Shown here piece after piece: positions 6,624 to 7,485 of a stretch of DNA of 7,485 nt. Where the stretch lies: positions 1-7,485 of the forward strand of contig JBBINX010000096.1 of the NCBI GenBank assembly GCA_037443685.1. The letters run 5' to 3'. Every line of letters begins with the position of its first letter. Position 1 is the stretch's first letter. A program made the translations under genes and the position numbers. The notes beneath the pieces were generated by a model. It was not told the DNA's origin and ran no database searches. It saw only the letters and a list, made by a program, of their open reading frames with translations. Origin of the DNA: JAHJRJ01 sp037443685. GTDB lineage: Bacteria > Bacteroidota > Ignavibacteria > UBA10030 > BY39.

Positions 6624-7339
6624 CACTTGCCCCTTTTAAATGGCACAAACCTTACAGGGATTATACTTTTCGATTTTATTTTACCGTCCTTTTTTTCAAT
6701 CAACATCAAGTTTTGAACTTGGAAAGGATGACCTACGGGGATAACCATCTTTCCACCTTCATTCAATTGTTCAATGAGCGGTGGAGGAATATGCTCGGCA
6801 GCCGCTGTTACAATTATTACATCGAATGGTGCGTATTCTTTCCAACCAAAATACCCGTCTGCATTTTTTACTTTAATATTTTTGTAACCAAGTTCATTTA
6901 ATGTTTCTACAGACCTATTGTTTAATTCAGTTATGATTTCGATAGAATAAACTGAATCTGTGATTTCGGCAAGAATTGCAGCTTGGTAACCTGAACCAGT
7001 TCCAATTTCGAGCGCCCTCTCTCCCTTCTGTAAATCTACTAACTCTGTCATCAATGCAACAATGTACGGTTGCGAAATTGTTTGTCCATATCCGATTGGT
7101 ACAGGATGGTCGTTATATGCTTCTGATGCGTATTGCTTGGGAACAAACATGTGACGAGGAACCTTTCGTAGAGCATCAATAACTTTTTTATCTTTGATTC
7201 CCCTGCCCTCGATTTGATATTTAACCATATCATTACGAAGCTTGGTATCTTGTTCTTGACATATTGCTTCTATTGAACAATAATCAATTATAATTAAAAT
7301 AAAAAGAAATATGTAAATATTTCTCATCACTAAAAACAT
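6623..7339 (-). CDS. pcm: Protein-L-isoaspartate O-methyltransferase with N-terminal signal sequence
   Basis: This 238-aa protein uses SAM to methylate L-isoaspartyl (and D-aspartyl) residues, the first step in repairing aged proteins. The catalytic domain is complete: VPRHMFVP (60-67), GYGQTISQPYIVALM (83-97, with the substrate-side TISQP), SAM motif I LEIGTGSGYQAA (110-121), the acidic YSIEI (131-135), NADGYFGW (159-166), FDVIIVTAA (172-180) and LNEGGKMVIPVG (192-203). E. coli Pcm is 208 aa; the extra ~30 residues here are a basic N-terminus plus the hydrophobic run IYIFLFILIII, ending near SIEA, which looks like a Sec signal peptide or membrane anchor. No good lipobox surrounds C21 or C27. 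An exported Pcm is unusual because SAM is cytosolic. AGGA lies 9 nt before the ATG; an in-frame ATG at 7327 would also keep the signal. It is the first complete gene of the operon and overlaps the next one. Confidence 0.93.
   Translation of the reverse strand: MFLVMRNIYIFLFILIIIDYCSIEAICQEQDTKLRNDMVKYQIEGRGIKDKKVIDALRKVPRHMFVPKQYASEAYNDHPVPIGYGQTISQPYIVALMTELVDLQKGERALEIGTGSGYQAAILAEITDSVYSIEIITELNNRSVETLNELGYKNIKVKNADGYFGWKEYAPFDVIIVTAAAEHIPPPLIEQLNEGGKMVIPVGHPFQVQNLMLIEKKDGKIKSKSIIPVRFVPFKRGK
6630..6637 (-). promoter_or_regulatory. Ribosome binding site favouring ATG 6623 for the membrane SAM-fold gene
   Basis: AAAAGGGG on the minus strand lies inside the 3' end of pcm. It is 6 nt from the ATG at 6623 but only 3 nt from the in-frame GTG at 6626, so ATG is the likelier start. 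The arrangement GTGATG merges the pcm stop (TGA, 6625-6623) with the next start. Confidence 0.6.
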
Positions 7340-7400
7340 AGCCGTTTTTCCTACGTCTAAATTTTTAATTTAAATGATTTATATTAAGGAAAATTTATCA

Positions 7401-7485
7401 TCAAGCCACTTTTTTCTTGGCAAACTGATAATAAACCGAAGCTGCTGCAACAACCTTCAACACATCCCACCAGCCAAAGATTAAA
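7401..7485 (-). CDS. C-terminal end of an unidentified, probably membrane protein (partial)
   Basis: On the minus strand a frame entering from the right edge encodes 27 residues, beginning LIFGWWDVLKVVAAAS and ending QFAKKKVA before TGA (7403-7401). A hydrophobic, Ala/Val-rich helix followed by a basic KKK tail is typical of the last transmembrane segment of an inner-membrane protein with a cytoplasmic C-terminus. The pattern F-x-x-x-D-x-x-K-x-x-x-A recalls the last helix of ECF substrate-binding subunits such as BioY, but 27 residues cannot establish this. It ends 61 bp upstream of pcm on the same strand, so it may be part of the same transcript. The other frames across this stretch read less like protein. 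Confidence 0.5.
   Translation of the reverse strand, partial: LIFGWWDVLKVVAAASVYYQFAKKKVA

Noticed and set aside
6608..6901. Plus-strand open frame of 97 codons across the pcm/membrane-protein junction
   Set aside because: It is antisense to the conserved Pcm domain and its composition is not protein-like; it is a shadow frame.
7241..7300. Pcm as a lipoprotein (Cys at positions 21 and 27)
   Set aside because: The residues before the cysteines (IDY-C, EAI-C) do not fit the lipobox pattern L-(A/S/T/V/I)-(G/A/S)-C.

Overview
The window is AT-rich, with weak or absent Shine-Dalgarno sites at some starts and promoter-like motifs resembling the Bacteroidota -33/-7 pattern (TTTG ... TAnnTTTG). Protein style (a short CstA-type carrier, an exported isoaspartyl methyltransferase) and the low-complexity intergenic repeats suggest a member of the Bacteroidota/Chlorobi/Ignavibacteria side of the FCB group. 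This placement is an inference from style only; no rRNA, tRNA or phylogenetic marker is present.

Layout. Left edge, minus strand: the N-terminal 210 residues of an extended SDR (NAD-dependent sugar epimerase / dihydroflavonol-reductase type), cut by the window edge. A divergent intergenic region of about 120 bp with candidate promoters both ways separates it from a plus-strand group: a small CxxC thioredoxin-like protein, a 170-bp spacer with a perfect hairpin and low-complexity repeat DNA, a CstA-family membrane carrier (550 aa), and a cation diffusion facilitator (283 aa) that starts with TTG inside the 3' end of cstA. A 168-bp convergent spacer with a TAGATT-type repeat follows.

The right half is a tight minus-strand operon, read right to left: a protein-L-isoaspartate O-methyltransferase with an N-terminal signal sequence; an approximately 802-aa polytopic membrane protein with a central spermidine-synthase-like SAM-binding Rossmann domain; and a small staphylococcal-nuclease-like protein. 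Gene junctions are a TGATG stop/start overlap and a 15-bp gap, each with a good ribosome binding site. The last 85 bases hold the C-terminal 27 codons of another minus-strand membrane-like protein that ends 61 bp upstream of the methyltransferase and could belong to the same transcript.

Functionally, the plus-strand group combines solute uptake (CstA) with divalent metal efflux; the CDF has an Asn-Asp-Asp-Asp transport-site pattern associated with Mn2+ exporters. The minus-strand operon is the most unusual part. Its first two products both carry SAM-type Rossmann domains, and by signal peptide and the positive-inside rule both of these domains are predicted to face the periplasm, where SAM is not normally thought to be available. 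The spermidine-synthase-like domain has also lost the catalytic aspartates of true aminopropyltransferases, so its reaction is unknown. No CRISPR array, IS element, tRNA or phage gene was seen, and no gene-free stretch exceeds about 170 bp.
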